From assembly GCA_013398615.1 (NCBI GenBank), contig VZSR01000598.1:1693086-1757085 (forward strand): a DNA stretch of 64,000 nt, read 5' to 3'. Both the position numbers and the translations under genes were made by a program. Shown here piece by piece: positions 49,401-61,400 of this stretch (position 1 is its first letter; the number at the start of each line of letters is the position of its first letter). This DNA is from Brachypodius melanocephalos. Taxonomy: Eukaryota; Chordata; Aves; Passeriformes; Pycnonotidae. A model generated the notes under the pieces. That model was not told the origin of the DNA. It did no database searches and saw nothing but the letters and a program-made list of their open reading frames with translations.

Positions 49401-52400
49401 GGGAACAAAGCACCCATACAGCTGCACAGAAGCACTAAAGTCAGACAGCAGGGAGTTGCTTGAACAGGAAAGATTAAATACCTACCCTAGCCTTAAAATA
49501 GGAGCAGCGTAAGTGAGCTCAGAGGAGAGCAGGAGAGGCCTCAGAGCCCGAAGGAGTCGCTCCTGTCTCTAGAACACTTGTCTCATTCTCAGTTACCATT
49601 TAGGTCTTGCAGCAACGGGGAGAGAGGTTATGCTAATGGTGATCTTGAATGTCAGTGACTGATGGGACAGCAGAGTAAGAAAAGATGCTGCATGGCAATG
49701 AGACAGCCTGGGCTGGGGCTCTTGCTGGGCTTGGGGCAGGCACTGGGATGTTGCAGTGCCATTGGAGTTTGTAACCCCATCATTGCCTGCCCTCCACCCC
49801 GTCAGGATGGGCTGAACCCACAAAACTGCCCTGATCTTCTTGGGGCAGCTGCTGCCTTGTACCTCTTGGCTCCTACGACACCTGCCCTCAGCATTTTCCT
49901 TGGATTAAAGAGGTGACAGTCCCCACATGACACAGCACAGCAGAATGACACCAGGAAGACTATTGGAACAAAACCAGGAACATGTCTGTGCTGGGAAACA
50001 GCATGGGGGCTTAGGGAGGGGTGATGCCTGCACTGCTGGTGTGACAGAAGAGAAGCACATTGAGGAACCATCCCAAATGCTGTTGGTGCTCAAGTGCCAC
50101 AATCCTGGCAGAGCCAGGCTGCTGGGAAAGAATCTTGCAGAAGCAGCAATCAGCAAAGATGGGCTTTTCTGAGCTTCTGACTGCTGGATCCTCATTTTTA
50201 TCCTTATTTTTCACCCTAGCCAGGCCTACTTTGTCTCTTCCCAGCTTCTCCCACCCCAGACTCGCCCAGGAAGGAGGGGAAGGGAGCAGCACCCCTCTGC
50301 TTCAGAGGCATAGGGCCTCTGTGGGCCCAGGGGCTGAGACTGAGCACTCTGCACTTGGCTTCCTCGCAGATGCCTGACTGGCCAGGCCCTGATCTGTGAC
50401 ACTGCCATAAACTCATGGCAGTGCCACAAAGTCACCCCAGGTACCAGTGCTGTCTCTGAGACCAAAATTTGGACTTAATTTTTATGTCTGTGAACAGCTT
50501 TTTGACATGGAAGCTGCTTCCATGTCCCTCTTGTGAGGCACAAGGCTGCCTGTGCCTTACTCCATCTTTCTTACAAGTGTGCTTAATCCACTTTTTAAGC
50601 TTTCTTCCTAGCAGCTGGGTGAGTTGGAATGGGGAGAGTAAGAAGCGCTTGGCTGGCTGCAGAGTTTGTTGCAGGGCAGGATCAACACTTGATTCCTTGT
50701 CTCCTGTCTTTCTTACTTACTTTCATCAGAAGGTGATTCCAGTCACTGAGTGTGTGAAAACCTCCCAAAGGTTCCCAACAAGTTCCCAGTGATGCTGAAT
50801 AGGACAGGGAGCAAACTGGCCCCTCTGTCCTGGGCAGGGACCTGCACACAGCCCACCTTCTCCCCAGGGTGCTCAGGGAATGACATTCAAGGAAATCCTC
50901 TCTCTATTCAGAAACTTGTTTCAATCCAATCAGGTTTTACCTTTTCTGCTTGGCTGAGCTCGTCCTTATTCCTGAGCTTATCCCTGTGCTTGGAATCTGG
51001 GTCAATGCTTTCATCTTCTAAAAACTGCATGTTCATATTCAAAAGCCAAGCAGCAGTGCGGTCCAGGGCATTGGGGTTCACAGGAGAAGGGGCCTACAAT
51101 GAAACAATGATACAACCATGACAAAAGAAAAACCTGTAACATAAATGGTCATGAAGCTGGAGGGAGAGAGTTTCCTTCCAAGCAGACCCTCTCCCATGTT
51201 GCTCACACAGCAACGAGCCAGGCTGAGCTACCAGTGCAGCTGGGGCTGAAGCAGGAACAACTCCTGTTCTGCAGCTGGACATTACTTTGGGTCAAGCAGT
51301 GGGAGCCTGCTCAAAGTCATGGCCCCAATGTCTGAGCAGATCCTGTCACCTCACAAGGCCATGACCTGCGAAGGTGCTGAGCTGCAGGTGAGCAGAGTGG
51401 CTGCATTTGGTTTGTTCACACCATGAGCAGAGTTCTCACAAGTCTTCATCTTGTTATGAGCCATCTTTGCTTCTGTGGATTCCATAAAACAAGATCTGAA
51501 AACTGAAATGCTCCTTATGACCATGTAGGTGCCTCCTTGGAGAAGAAAAGTTTCTTTTCAGCTGAGGCTACACTAAAGATGCTGAAGAGGTCTGAATGCT
51601 CAGTATCACTTACAAGCAGTGATGTTCCATGGTCAGTGAGCTACAGTCACATCTGCTGCCTTTCAGTCCTGGCCAGGGCAGGGACTGCCAGTGGCACTGC
51701 CTAAATGTTTTCCAACCATATCGCAAAGAAGTCACTCTTCAGCTATTTCACCTCCATCCTGTCTTGTTATGAGCTGCAGTAGACAGTCAGATGAACACAT
51801 GAGATCTGGATGACTTGGTCATTCAAATTAATAACTTGGGAATTCAAGTTAACAAATCGGAAATGTCAGAAACTTTCTCCTTCATTACAACCTCTGGACA
51901 GAGAAACGCAGTCACTGTCAGGCAGCAGAACAGGAGGTTCTGTGTCAGGAGGAGTGGGGACTGGTTTAATTTCCTCACTGCAGTCAGGGGCTTTCCCATG
52001 CAATCTTCCAATTTGGTCTTCTACCTCCAGAATTCTGAATCCAAAGCATCCGACTTGACTCACGAACATTGCTTGCTACAAATCCTCATGCTGCCAACAT
52101 GCAGAGTGAGGGTAGGAAAGGCATTCTGAGACTTCAGGTCTGAAGAGCAACTTTGAGAGGACCACAGGGGTGAGTGGCGGAATCTTCTGAGAACTGTCCA
52201 GGGCTTTCTGATGGCCATTGGAAAATCCTTGTCTTTCTGGATAAAATCCTGCTACAACCAGGCCTGTGCTCCTTGCACAGCTCTGTGCCCTCTGTCCCTA
52301 ACGAGCATTGATTGTGTTACACAAAGGCTGCTGCACGGTGCTGCTAATGCCAGTGATTACGGATCGATAATGGAATCACGGAGCAGCCCCCGATGGGAGC

Positions 52401-55400
52401 ATGAACAGCAGCACTGACCAGGCTCCACAGTAATGCTGAGTGCTGGAGAAGGGCCTGAGCTAACTCAGGGTCTGTGTGCAGTGGGCTCTTGCTCCTTGTC
52501 CAGTCTCTGTGTTTTCTTTTCTAACTCTTCCTTTAGGCACCAAGGTCTTACTGTGATAATGTTCTGTAGGTCTGGTTTTGAAATGTAGAGTGAATAAATG
52601 AGCACTATGAAAGGGCCCTAGGCCTGTGACCTACTGCCTTCCATTTTTACCTCCATGAACAGTGGAATGGAATTCTGTGCAGCCCAGCACGCAGTCTGAA
52701 ACTGGGATCACTGCAGAGCTCTGCACAGCAGGAACGTCGCTCTCGGCTCCTTCCTCCCTGCTCCTACAGAAGGGTCTCACAGAGCAAACAGGAATGTCCA
52801 GGAGCACCATGGCCCTGCTGGGACGGGAGCAGCAGCAGGGAGGCTCTGAGTTACAGGAGATCAGGGTCTGTTCCAAGCCTGGGACATGGCAAGGGGTTGA
52901 TGGTATGGGATGAGAGCCTGGGCATGGAGAGGCAAAGCAGTGACAAGATGGTAGCGCAGGACAGTGGCATGGCTGCCATTGCCCTCGGGCCTCTGCCACC
53001 TACCGCCGTCACATTCCAGTGAACCACGTGACGGAGGGACACCTCTGCTCTGTGTTCATGTCCCCGCCAGAGCCGAGGTACATGCCCACATGCGATGTTA
53101 CTGTGGGGTTGGCACTGATGTGGCAGCTCAGAGCCACATCGCCTCCCATGGCGGCAATCTCCACGGGTTAACCCCACCTGGCCCCTTCAGTGCCAGGGCC
53201 CGGACAGCCCGAACTCACCTGTTTGTGCATCGTGCGCTGCTTCATCTCGGGGCTGTCACCCTTGGAGGAAGAGGACTGCTGCCGGAGCCGCGCCCCGCTG
53301 CCGGGCCAGTCGGGCGATGAGGACATCATGCTGCCGCTGGAGGGTCGCTGGTACTGCACCGTGTTCAGCAGAGACGGCGGCGTGCGGCCGCGGGTGACGG
53401 GCGGGGGCGGCGGGGGCGGCTGGTCGATGCGCCGCTGCGGCCCCGCGCTGTTCTGCCGCGGCATCGTGGGCTGGCCGCCCTTCTCGGTCAGCGACAGCTG
53501 CCGCCGGGCCAGCTCCCCCGGCCGGCGCGAGAAGTCCTCGGCGGCGGCGGGGCCGGCGAAGCCGTGCTTGTTGCCTGCCAGCTCCTCGCTGTTGCTGTGC
53601 GAGCTGAGCGAGCTGTGGCACTCGGAGCCGGAGTCGCCCAGGCCGCGGGGGGACAGCGGCAGCCCGGCGGCCATCTGGTACACGGGGTTCTGGAAGGACA
53701 GCGGCGCCAGCAGCTGGGGCCGGCCCGGCGCGCTCTCGCCGCTCGGCGTGGTGGGGGTCTGCCCCACCCGGCGCACGGTGGCCATGCCCGTCACGCTGTT
53801 CTGCTGAGTCCGTGTGCTCCACACGCCCTGCAACTGCCCCAGGGACGACTGACTGTCATTGAGGGAGTCGGCCGTGCCGGCCACGTTGGCCCCACTGTCC
53901 AAGAGCCGATTGTCCTGCAAGTCCACCATGGACAAACTCTTGCTGCCATTAGACATCTGCACGTCGGGCTCATTGGCCTCTGAGTAACTGGAGCTTCGGG
54001 CAGGCGAGGGCTGGGCCCCAGCAGACCTTGTGACAAAAAACAAGTCCTTGTTTTCAGGGGTTGGAGATGGTAACCGTGTGAAATCTATCAGACTGCGGGG
54101 AAGTCAGTGCATAAGGAAGAGGAGAGGAAAACAAAACAAAAAAGAAGAGTTGTGAATGCTGCACCAGAGCAGGAAAACGAAATCACTCAGAAATCAGGGT
54201 GGCGCAGCTGTGTGGGACAGAGATGGGGACAGGGACAGGACCCAGCCCCGGTGGGAGCAGGGGCAGGGCTGGCCCAGCTGGGGACAGTGTGAGGAGTGGG
54301 GAGGGTGCTGTGGAGCCCCGGGCTAGCCTGGAACAGGCAGGTGAGTGAGGGCAGTGTGGGCACACTGGGCACTGCACTGTCACGAGGCTCAGGGACACAC
54401 TCCTGGGAGCTGCTCTGCTCTGGGTCAGTGTGTGTCACCCTTCCTGCTCTCAAAGGCTGTGTCCATGCCAGTCCTGTGTCCCCTGCTCTGTGGGGCACTA
54501 GCTCCTGTGGGCACACTGGCCAGGATTTGGATAGCACAGGACACCGTGGGGGCTGGGTCCATCCCAGGCCTCCCAGGTCAGGGATTGCTCACACAGCAGA
54601 GCTAAAGCCTGGCAGCTGAAGGTTATCTCCCCACTCCTGCTGCAATGCACATTCATGCAATATTGATTTCTTGTGGATAGGAAGAGAGAGCTTTGCAGTA
54701 GCTTAATGTGAATATTCTGCTGATCAAAGATGGTGCATTGTAAGCAAGTATTGGGGGGGAAGCATATTGTCAGAGATCGTCCATAGCACTGGATTTAAAT
54801 AATTGCACCTCATGCTGGGAGGCACTAGAGATGAAAGCTCTGGTTAGACCAAGTCCAGTGCCATTGCTGCCTTTCATTCCTAATTAAATTGTTAAATATT
54901 ATGCAGTTCCCACTCACAAACTATTTTACTAACACAGTCTTTCCGTTTGTGTGGGTTCCATTTCCACCAACAGAAACATCAGAGGTCTGCAAAAGCCTCA
55001 TCCTCCCCATGAATGAAGCTCCTTACTTAATCAGGCCAAAAAGTATGCAGGTGACTGTGTCTGTGAATCACTGCTCAGCAGTGAAAACTCCCAGTTTTAT
55101 AAAAACTGGACAGAGTAGACTGAACATTCCTTGTGAGGCTTCTACAGCTTGGATAGTTCCAGAACTATTCAGGTTTGGATCTCAGGGAATTCAGCACACA
55201 CCTTACTTTGTACAAAGATGGGCAAAGCCAATCCTGTACATCTCTCATAGCCCTTAACAACACCACCCATCACCCTGAGGTCAGCACTAACAGACCCTCA
55301 AGTCCTCAAAGAATGAAAACTTTGCTTCTGCAGCCACATCTCAATGGCTGAGACCAGAACCACCAGGTTCCTGATTTCCCAGACCACATCCCCAGTTTTG

Positions 55401-58400
55401 GCTCTCAAGGGGCCCAGGATGGAGCCATGGGCTGGCACTACCACCCCCTGCTCTCTCCAGAGTCAGCTGAACTACATCCAGCAGCAGTCCTGCAACGGGA
55501 GAGCCTGGTCAGTGGATCAGACAACTCCACACTGCACCCTGTCCTGCCTGTCCCTGTGTGAATATTCCCTGTGTCCCTGGTGTGTGGGCAGGCCCGTTGG
55601 TCTCTTACCCAGATAAGTCATTCTCAATGACCATTTTCTGCAGCCCTGCAGAGATGCTGTTGCCAGCACTGGGCGTGGAGGCGGCGTGGTCGGCCGTGAC
55701 CGACACCTGCACACAGGCTGGGTTACTGAGAGCGGCGTTCACATCCCGCAGGATCCGGGGCAGGGGCCCCAGCCTGCTGGCAGTGCCCTGGGCAGAAAAA
55801 GAGAAGAATTACCACCACTATTTTGTGCTTTTTGCTAGAGAACTGTGGGCTTTGCCAGATGCTGGACAGTCTCTTTAGGGAATCACATGAACAACATTTT
55901 CTCCATCATCTCCCGCCCCCAAAGCTGTCCCTGCCACTCCCTGGATACCTGCTCCAGCTGGGAAATGACTTCCCAGAGTAGTGAGTGCAATGTGGACAGT
56001 TCCCGGCCCAGGTCAATGTAGCCCTCAAAGCCAGCTGTGTTTGAGATGGTTTCAGGATTGGAAATCTCCAGGAGAAATCTCTGCATGTTAGTCCATTCAT
56101 GTTCCAGGAACTGATTCATAAAGGACATGTATTCCTCTTTGCTGCCAAACCTATTGAAAGAGCAATACAGATTTCAGCTAAATCCAGGGGAAAATAGTGC
56201 AGTCCACAGAAAGGGCAAGTACAGCAAACACAGCTAAGAACCCTCCTCTGGCATCTCAACCCTTTCAAGCCTTTGGGATGCCTGGGCTGTGAGCAGGTAC
56301 CTGGGACACCTCACTGACCACGGAACCAAAATTAACCCCAGCCTGATCCAGCTAAGCCCTCATCAGTGTGGGATCTGCACAGCAGAAACAAAGGTGAAAG
56401 CAGGAGAAACAAAGGAGTTCTTGGTAAGCCAGTATCTCACTGCTGGGTCAGGGCACAGCCTCCAGAAACAGGACCTGTCACTGGAAATCAAGATGCTGTC
56501 ACAGCAATCACCCTCAGCTGACTGGAGCCCAGTCACGATGGGGGCAGGAATCCTGCACTCTCCAGCAATGCCAGCACAACTGCTCTGGGATCAGCCTGGA
56601 GAGCCAGCCCTGCAGCTGGGCCAGCCCTGTTGTCCCTTCAGGCCTCCTGCCACCTCCTTCTGTCCTCCAAGCTCTCTGCCCTGTCTTTTGCCTGATTTAG
56701 AGCACAACAGGGAGGGCCTCATGGCTGGACTGTCCTGGCAGCAGTTGGTGCTGTGCCAGTGCCAGCGGTTCCATGGGACAGGCTCGGCCCAGTGCCATGC
56801 ACAGGACAGCTCGGCTTGATCACTTCAGCTTGACTAATGTCAGCTTAGTTAAAGAGCCTTTCCTGCAAAGGGCTGGAAATATGAAAACCCTTTAGTTAGG
56901 GACTGGTCAGGAATACTGAGAATTTCTGTCATCTAGTGTAACACACTTGTTCATCTCCTGCCGGTGTCCACAGGCATGTCTGTGCGTTCCTGCCTGTGAG
57001 TGTGAGCACTAAGCCAGTTTCCAGATCTAAGGAGCTTTAGACAGAAACTGTCCATTCATGTTTCAGAAAGCTCATCATTTTGTTATCAGAGCTCAGGATA
57101 AGTAGCTCAGAGCTACAGCCAGTGGAAAGATTTTCAGAAATCTCTCGCTTTGTTTCCATCAAACCAATGGGCTTAGTTAGAAATTGATGGTGTCCCTGTT
57201 CTCAGGCTTTCCCAGTGCAGTCAGCTGCATTTTAATAGCAGAGAAGGTCCCAGAGCTCAAAGGAGGGATGGAACAGTTCCTGAGCCCAGCACATCACTGC
57301 TGCTGATCAGGTTCTGGTCCTGCACCCGCAGGACATCAGAGGAAAAGTCCCCACTGCCACCCCGCTGCTTGTCCATGTGGTCAAAACACCCTGTTTTCCT
57401 GCTCATAAAACACGTCCTGTTTTGGAAACTTGAATGATCTCCCTGACCTGACAGTGAAGGAATGAGTCCCAGAGAGATGTGGGGAAAAAGCCAACAGGAA
57501 GCAAACAGGTCCTTTCCAGCGAGGAAAGGAGTGGCCAGCGTGGGACTCTGTGCCGGCGCCGTGGCTCTGCCCACGCAGCCGGAGGTTCCGTCCCCTCCCC
57601 AGCCCTGCCCTGCTCCCAGCCTGGCTTACTTGGCAAAGTTGGCGAGGTTCTGGGTGACCTTGGCGATGAGGGTCAAAGTGCGTGCGGTGCGGTCATCGGG
57701 GTACTCCTGGAGCAGGCTGAACAGCGACGGGGACATGATGGCCGGGCACAGGAACCGCAGGAACAGGGAGGCACTGATCAGGCGCTCGCTGATGTCGGGC
57801 CGGCCTCGGTTGCTGCACTCCTGTCTCCATGAGGCAAAAACTTCTTTGAGCTCTCTTGGGAAGACGCTGAAATGACACAAGGACAGGCAGTGTCTGTCAG
57901 GGTTCGAATGTCAGGATCTCAAAGCACATAGGGGGAAAAAGCAAAGCTGCTCTGTAAAGTTGTGAGAGAAGCAGCTTCTATTGGACCTTAGGCTGGATGC
58001 CAAGACCCAGAAAACTGGGAAGACTGGGATATGAAACAAACTGCACAGAATCTCTTCAGGATTCAGTGGCTGTGCCATGGGGTGCTCTGAGCTGGAGGAA
58101 GCTCAGCCAGCAAGGAGAGCATCTCCTGAAGAATCACCAGCAGCACTGGAATCTCTGGCACAGCTGGAGCTTGGAGGGGGGGGCTGTGCAAACTGTAATA
58201 CTCCTGTTTAAGCACCTGGATCAAATCCCACTGTGCCTAGTACAAACACAGAGCCCCACCGGAGTTACTCCAGCCTTGTAGCTGCACAGACCTCAGCCTG
58301 CCTTTCCCGGATGCCAGAATTCCCTGGGGGCCAGCAGACGCTCACTGCAGCAGCCCTTATCGCTGGAGAACTGCTGCCTGTTCCTGCTCAGCCCTCCCCA

Positions 58401-61400
58401 GCTCCCTGCTCCCACCTTATCCTGTTCCCAGCATGTGTTATTTATTCAGCTGGAGACTCCCACCCGGAAGCAGGCTGGCACTGGGCTGCCACTGGTCCCC
58501 GTGTCCCTGGCACACAGATCCCATTGCCCTGGCCAGGAGCCAGTGTCCTTGTGTCATACCCAGAGCTGTTCCCCGACAGCAGGGGTACAACAGCAAGTGA
58601 GGGGGATTGGGATCCATCTCAGGATCTGACCTGACACAGCGGTGACACTCCATGGAAGTGCCTGGAAAATGCTGCCATCCTGTTCAGCTCCTGCTCTGTG
58701 CTGCCTTCACACTTTCACCCTCATGAACTTTTTTACCCTGAGCTCTACAAATAGCATTAGCCAACATCTTTGGCTGGATAAATTCTTCTCTGTCTTTGGC
58801 TTGATCCACACAACTGGACAAAACCCTTTCACTTCATGGTATTGGCCCAGAAACAGGAGAATCCTTGAAGCAATTTGAAGCTTGAATGATCAGGACAGGT
58901 TGTGCAGTGACTGGAGAGCAAACCCCGCACGTTCCCGTCACAGGCTGGAGCCCGTGGAAGTTTAATTGTGTCACAGCGGATGGAATTCGGATCGTTGGCT
59001 TTATGTGACAAACGGGCCCGTAATTCATTACCCAACTTCCCAGTAACGAGCTTCCACATGCTGAAATTCTGCTTACACTGAAACTTTCCAGATGTCCAAA
59101 TTATGTCATAATTATAACAATTTTCGGTTATTGTGAACCTCTTTCCTCTCCCTGACTCTCTCCACAGATGAGCACACACACTCCAGTGCTCTATTTAAAG
59201 CAGGATGGGTGGCTGTTGGGATACCTTGGCCAATCCCAGCACTCATCAGCCCAATTAATCCCCAAGAACCGCTGAGCTCAAAGGACTGAGGGGGAACCAC
59301 TCAGAGCAGCAGCTCAGCTGCTCCAGCCTTCCTTGGAAAGGCAGGATGAGAGGAACAAACTTCCCGTGCATTCCTGACTTTCCCTGGGTCACTTTTCAAG
59401 CCTATTTTTAGAGTGACCTTTGAGTGCTGCTTTGGGTATTTTTAGGAAGACATTAATTCAAACCATTGTGAGGCACTGCTGCCTGGAAGTGGTGGATCCC
59501 TCCTGGGAGAGCAGGTAAACGCCATTCCTGAGTCAGAGTTATTAATTGGCCAAGGATAAGGAATAGGATACCTGTGAAGAACCTGCCCTTTGTGTACCTG
59601 TGCTAGATAACGGCAGCCTGAGTGAGCCTCTTGCTCCCTGCTCTCTCCCTGAGCAGGATCAGGAAAAGCAGTTCCCTTCCTGGTTTCCAGGAGGGCACAC
59701 TCAATATCCTGGGAGATTATTTATAATGAGTTTTCTGACCTCAACACAACAGCTAGCAGAGGAGAGAAAACAAGAAATCCTCATTATCAAAGACCTCTCT
59801 CCTCCAATATTATCCCTCATTGATGCTTTGCAATGCATTAATAAAAATTAAGCCCAGATTTTAAGCAAAAGGGCTGGAAATCCAGCAGTGAGACAAAAAT
59901 ACTCCTTCTCTCATGATCAGGACCAAAGGTTCTCAGTATGTTAGCAAAAAGCAGGAAAAAAATTATTTCTCTGAGTAAAGAGAGTCCCAAGTCCATCTTT
60001 TTCCCCTTTGAGGTCGCCTCTGCAGGCAGCAGCTGTCACAGACCCAGGGACTCCTGGCTGCCAGTCCCAGCAGGAACATCATGAGCACAGCTGTGCCCAA
60101 CATCCACCTCCTCAGCAGGATCCACTGCCTCGTGCCAGCCTGTTTGGGATATTCGGGCCTGTCCCAACCAGTTGCAAGAACCTTTACCCTGAGAACAAAC
60201 AACTCGGAAATGCCTCCAGCTGCATACCAGGCCTTGGGCCAAGGAGGCAAAGGGCTCCCATCACCCAGCAACCGCCCAGGGCTGGGAGAGAGAGGGGTTA
60301 ATCCAGAGGAATGTGGGATGCTGAGCCAAGCAGGGAGAACAGCATCCTCCTCCCAGCTCCAGCACTCTGCAACCAGAGAACATCTGCCCAAACAAAAGCT
60401 GCCTGTGCTGGGGCAGCTCCTCGCAGGTGCCACAGCCCCTGCCTGCTGCAGGATTTCTGAGCTTTGCTGGATGCTCCTGGAGGTTTAGATCTGTCAGTCC
60501 CATCCAGACTCACTTGTTCCACGGGTGGAAGATCCAGGACATGCATCTCTGCCCTTTATTCCAGAATTTCATACACATTTACCATAAAGTACCTCTCTGA
60601 ATTGGTCACATTGGGTGTTCCTTGACTCCAGTGCCCTGTCCCTGTGCCTCAATGACCCTTCAGCACCTCTGGAAACAAGGGTGCCAGAGAATCTGGGAGG
60701 GTGCCACATCCCCAGAGCAGATACTCCAAACTCTGCCAGAGCCACAGACAGGTCCCAGCTCCTGCAGACACAGCACTCCACGCGGAGGGAGTGCCACTCG
60801 TGGGATACTCACCAGTAGGAGTTGATGATCTTGCAGAAGGCCAGCTCGCAGCACATCTTCAGGTTACCCTGATGTTCGGGGAGGTCTGAAGATGAACACT
60901 TGCTGGGATCCACCTCACAATTTTCATCTGATTCATACAGTGCCTTGATGAATTCCCCTGTAAAACAGAGTTGGTGATGGGTTTGGAGACATGAGAAGTG
61001 CAGCTCTGTTCCTAAGCCCCAGTGCCTGAGCAGTTCCCTGGCACACTGGGGGAAGATGAGAGAGGTACAAGAGCACGTGGTGGTCCCTGGGGCAGCTCTC
61101 CAGCTCTCCATGTCTCCAAGAGGACCCAGGAGAGCCTGGCAGCCCCTTGGGAGCTTGGGACCAGTACTGCACACCCAGCACCCTGCACATTCCACCCCTG
61201 CCCCCCAGCTGGCAGTGCTGTCCCTGTGGCTCTGGAATATTGCACCAGGACTGGGCTGCCCAGCCTGACCCCCTTGTCCTGGCTCCAGAGGCGCTCCCTC
61301 GGGCTAAGCCAGGAGGAAGGATGCTGCCAAGCCCTGTAATTGTTGGCAGCATGGTCTGCTACTGCACCTTGTGCCCTGGTGCTGACAAACCACTGTGATT

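Noticed and set aside
53190..53983. Long plus-strand and alternative minus-strand open frames (up to about 205 codons) opposite or overlapping the large DAB2IP exon
   Set aside because: They are composition shadows of a very GC-rich, proline- and serine-rich coding exon. Only the frame joining the neighbouring exons resembles a known protein.
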